Shown: piece by piece, positions 5,512 through 5,626 of the stretch
How positions within the stretch are numbered: position 1 is the stretch's first letter
How the letters are laid out: every line of letters starts with the position of its first letter
NCBI GenBank assembly: GCA_004558535.1
Contig: SFCP01000125.1
Span: forward strand, 1 to 5,626
Reading direction: 5' to 3'
Source of the DNA: Bacteroidales bacterium
GTDB taxonomy: Bacteria; Bacteroidota; Bacteroidia; Bacteroidales; Bacteroidaceae
DNA: 5,626 nt
Program-made: the position numbers and the translations under genes
The notes under the pieces: model-generated
What the model was told of the DNA's origin: nothing
The model's database searches: none
The model's input: the letters and a program-made list of their open reading frames with translations, nothing else

Positions 5512-5553
5512 AAAAAAGGAGGAAGCCGCATGCTATGTGCGATTTCCTCCTTT
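5512..5553 (-). terminator. Minus-strand intrinsic terminator hairpin
   Basis: AAAGGAGGAA (5515-5524) pairs perfectly with TTCCTCCTTT (5544-5553). An inner helix pairs CGCA (5527-5530) with TGCG (5538-5541). Read on the minus strand, the stem is followed by six T residues (5512-5517), a good intrinsic terminator. On the plus strand only TTT follows, so termination there should be weaker. It would end transcription arriving from the right, including transcription from the adjacent minus-strand promoter. Confidence 0.75.
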
Positions 5554-5560
5554 GCTATGG

Positions 5561-5592
5561 CAAATATACTACATTTTTCGACGAAATCCAAA
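5561..5592 (-). promoter_or_regulatory. Minus-strand promoter (TTTG-N20-TATATTTG) facing the hairpin
   Basis: On the minus strand TTTG (5592-5589), a 20-base spacer and TATATTTG (5568-5561) fit the Bacteroidales consensus. The start would be near 5556, only a few bases before the hairpin at 5553-5515. The expected product is therefore an RNA of about 45 bases that is almost entirely hairpin, unless termination is suppressed. No gene follows on this strand within the window. Confidence 0.5.
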
Positions 5593-5626
5593 TGCAGTAT
5601 TTCCCATTTTAACATTTGCGAAACGG

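Noticed and set aside
5430..5615. Minus-strand 61-codon open frame at the right end
   Set aside because: It spans the minus-strand promoter, the terminator hairpin and part of the 21-base array, and its translation shows no recognisable domain.
5530..5626. Plus-strand frame starting at ATG 5530 with AAGGAGG seven bases upstream, open to the window end
   Set aside because: The apparent ribosome site is one arm of the terminator stem, Bacteroidota rarely use Shine-Dalgarno pairing, and the short peptide is unrecognisable. It could be revisited if the frame continues beyond the window.

Overview
The window reads as a chromosomal segment from a fairly G+C-rich member of the Bacteroidales (Bacteroidota). 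The main reason is the promoters: boxes matching TAnnTTTG, some with an upstream TTTG/TTG about 18-20 bases away, precede the genes, and Shine-Dalgarno sequences do not precede the starts. The nucleoside diphosphate kinase also has the KPCT...QR variant that I associate with this phylum. Genus cannot be called from the sequence alone.

Layout, left to right. (1) 1-2646 is a metal-homeostasis pair: a zinc/cadmium/lead-exporting P1B-type ATPase with an unusual Cys/His-rich N-terminus in place of a folded heavy-metal-binding domain, followed by a Fur-superfamily metalloregulator. Each has its own promoter. The two promoters share a 25-base core with 21 identities and both lack a recognisable -33 element. 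The ATPase promoter carries a perfect 17-base palindrome where the -33 element should be, so the regulator probably controls both genes. (2) 2647-3436 holds ndk with its own consensus promoter, a long G+C-rich leader that can fold two mutually exclusive ways, and a strong intrinsic terminator. (3) 3437-5135 is an APC-superfamily amino-acid permease of the cationic amino-acid transporter type, preceded by a near-perfect Bacteroidales promoter. Its reading frame is broken by what looks like an internal deletion of roughly 90 bases that removes one membrane helix and shifts the frame. (4) 5136-5626 has no credible gene. It contains a G-run cluster with G-quadruplex potential, a degenerate array of 21-base repeats, and a minus-strand promoter followed immediately by an intrinsic terminator, which could make a very short hairpin RNA or attenuated leader.

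The window looks mostly like ordinary core chromosome; I see no transposase, phage gene, CRISPR array, tRNA or rRNA. The most promising items for follow-up are the shared promoter/palindrome architecture of the ATPase-regulator pair, the 21-base repeat array with a 15-base match elsewhere in the window, the minus-strand promoter-terminator unit, and the structured ndk leader. None is proven to be a new system.
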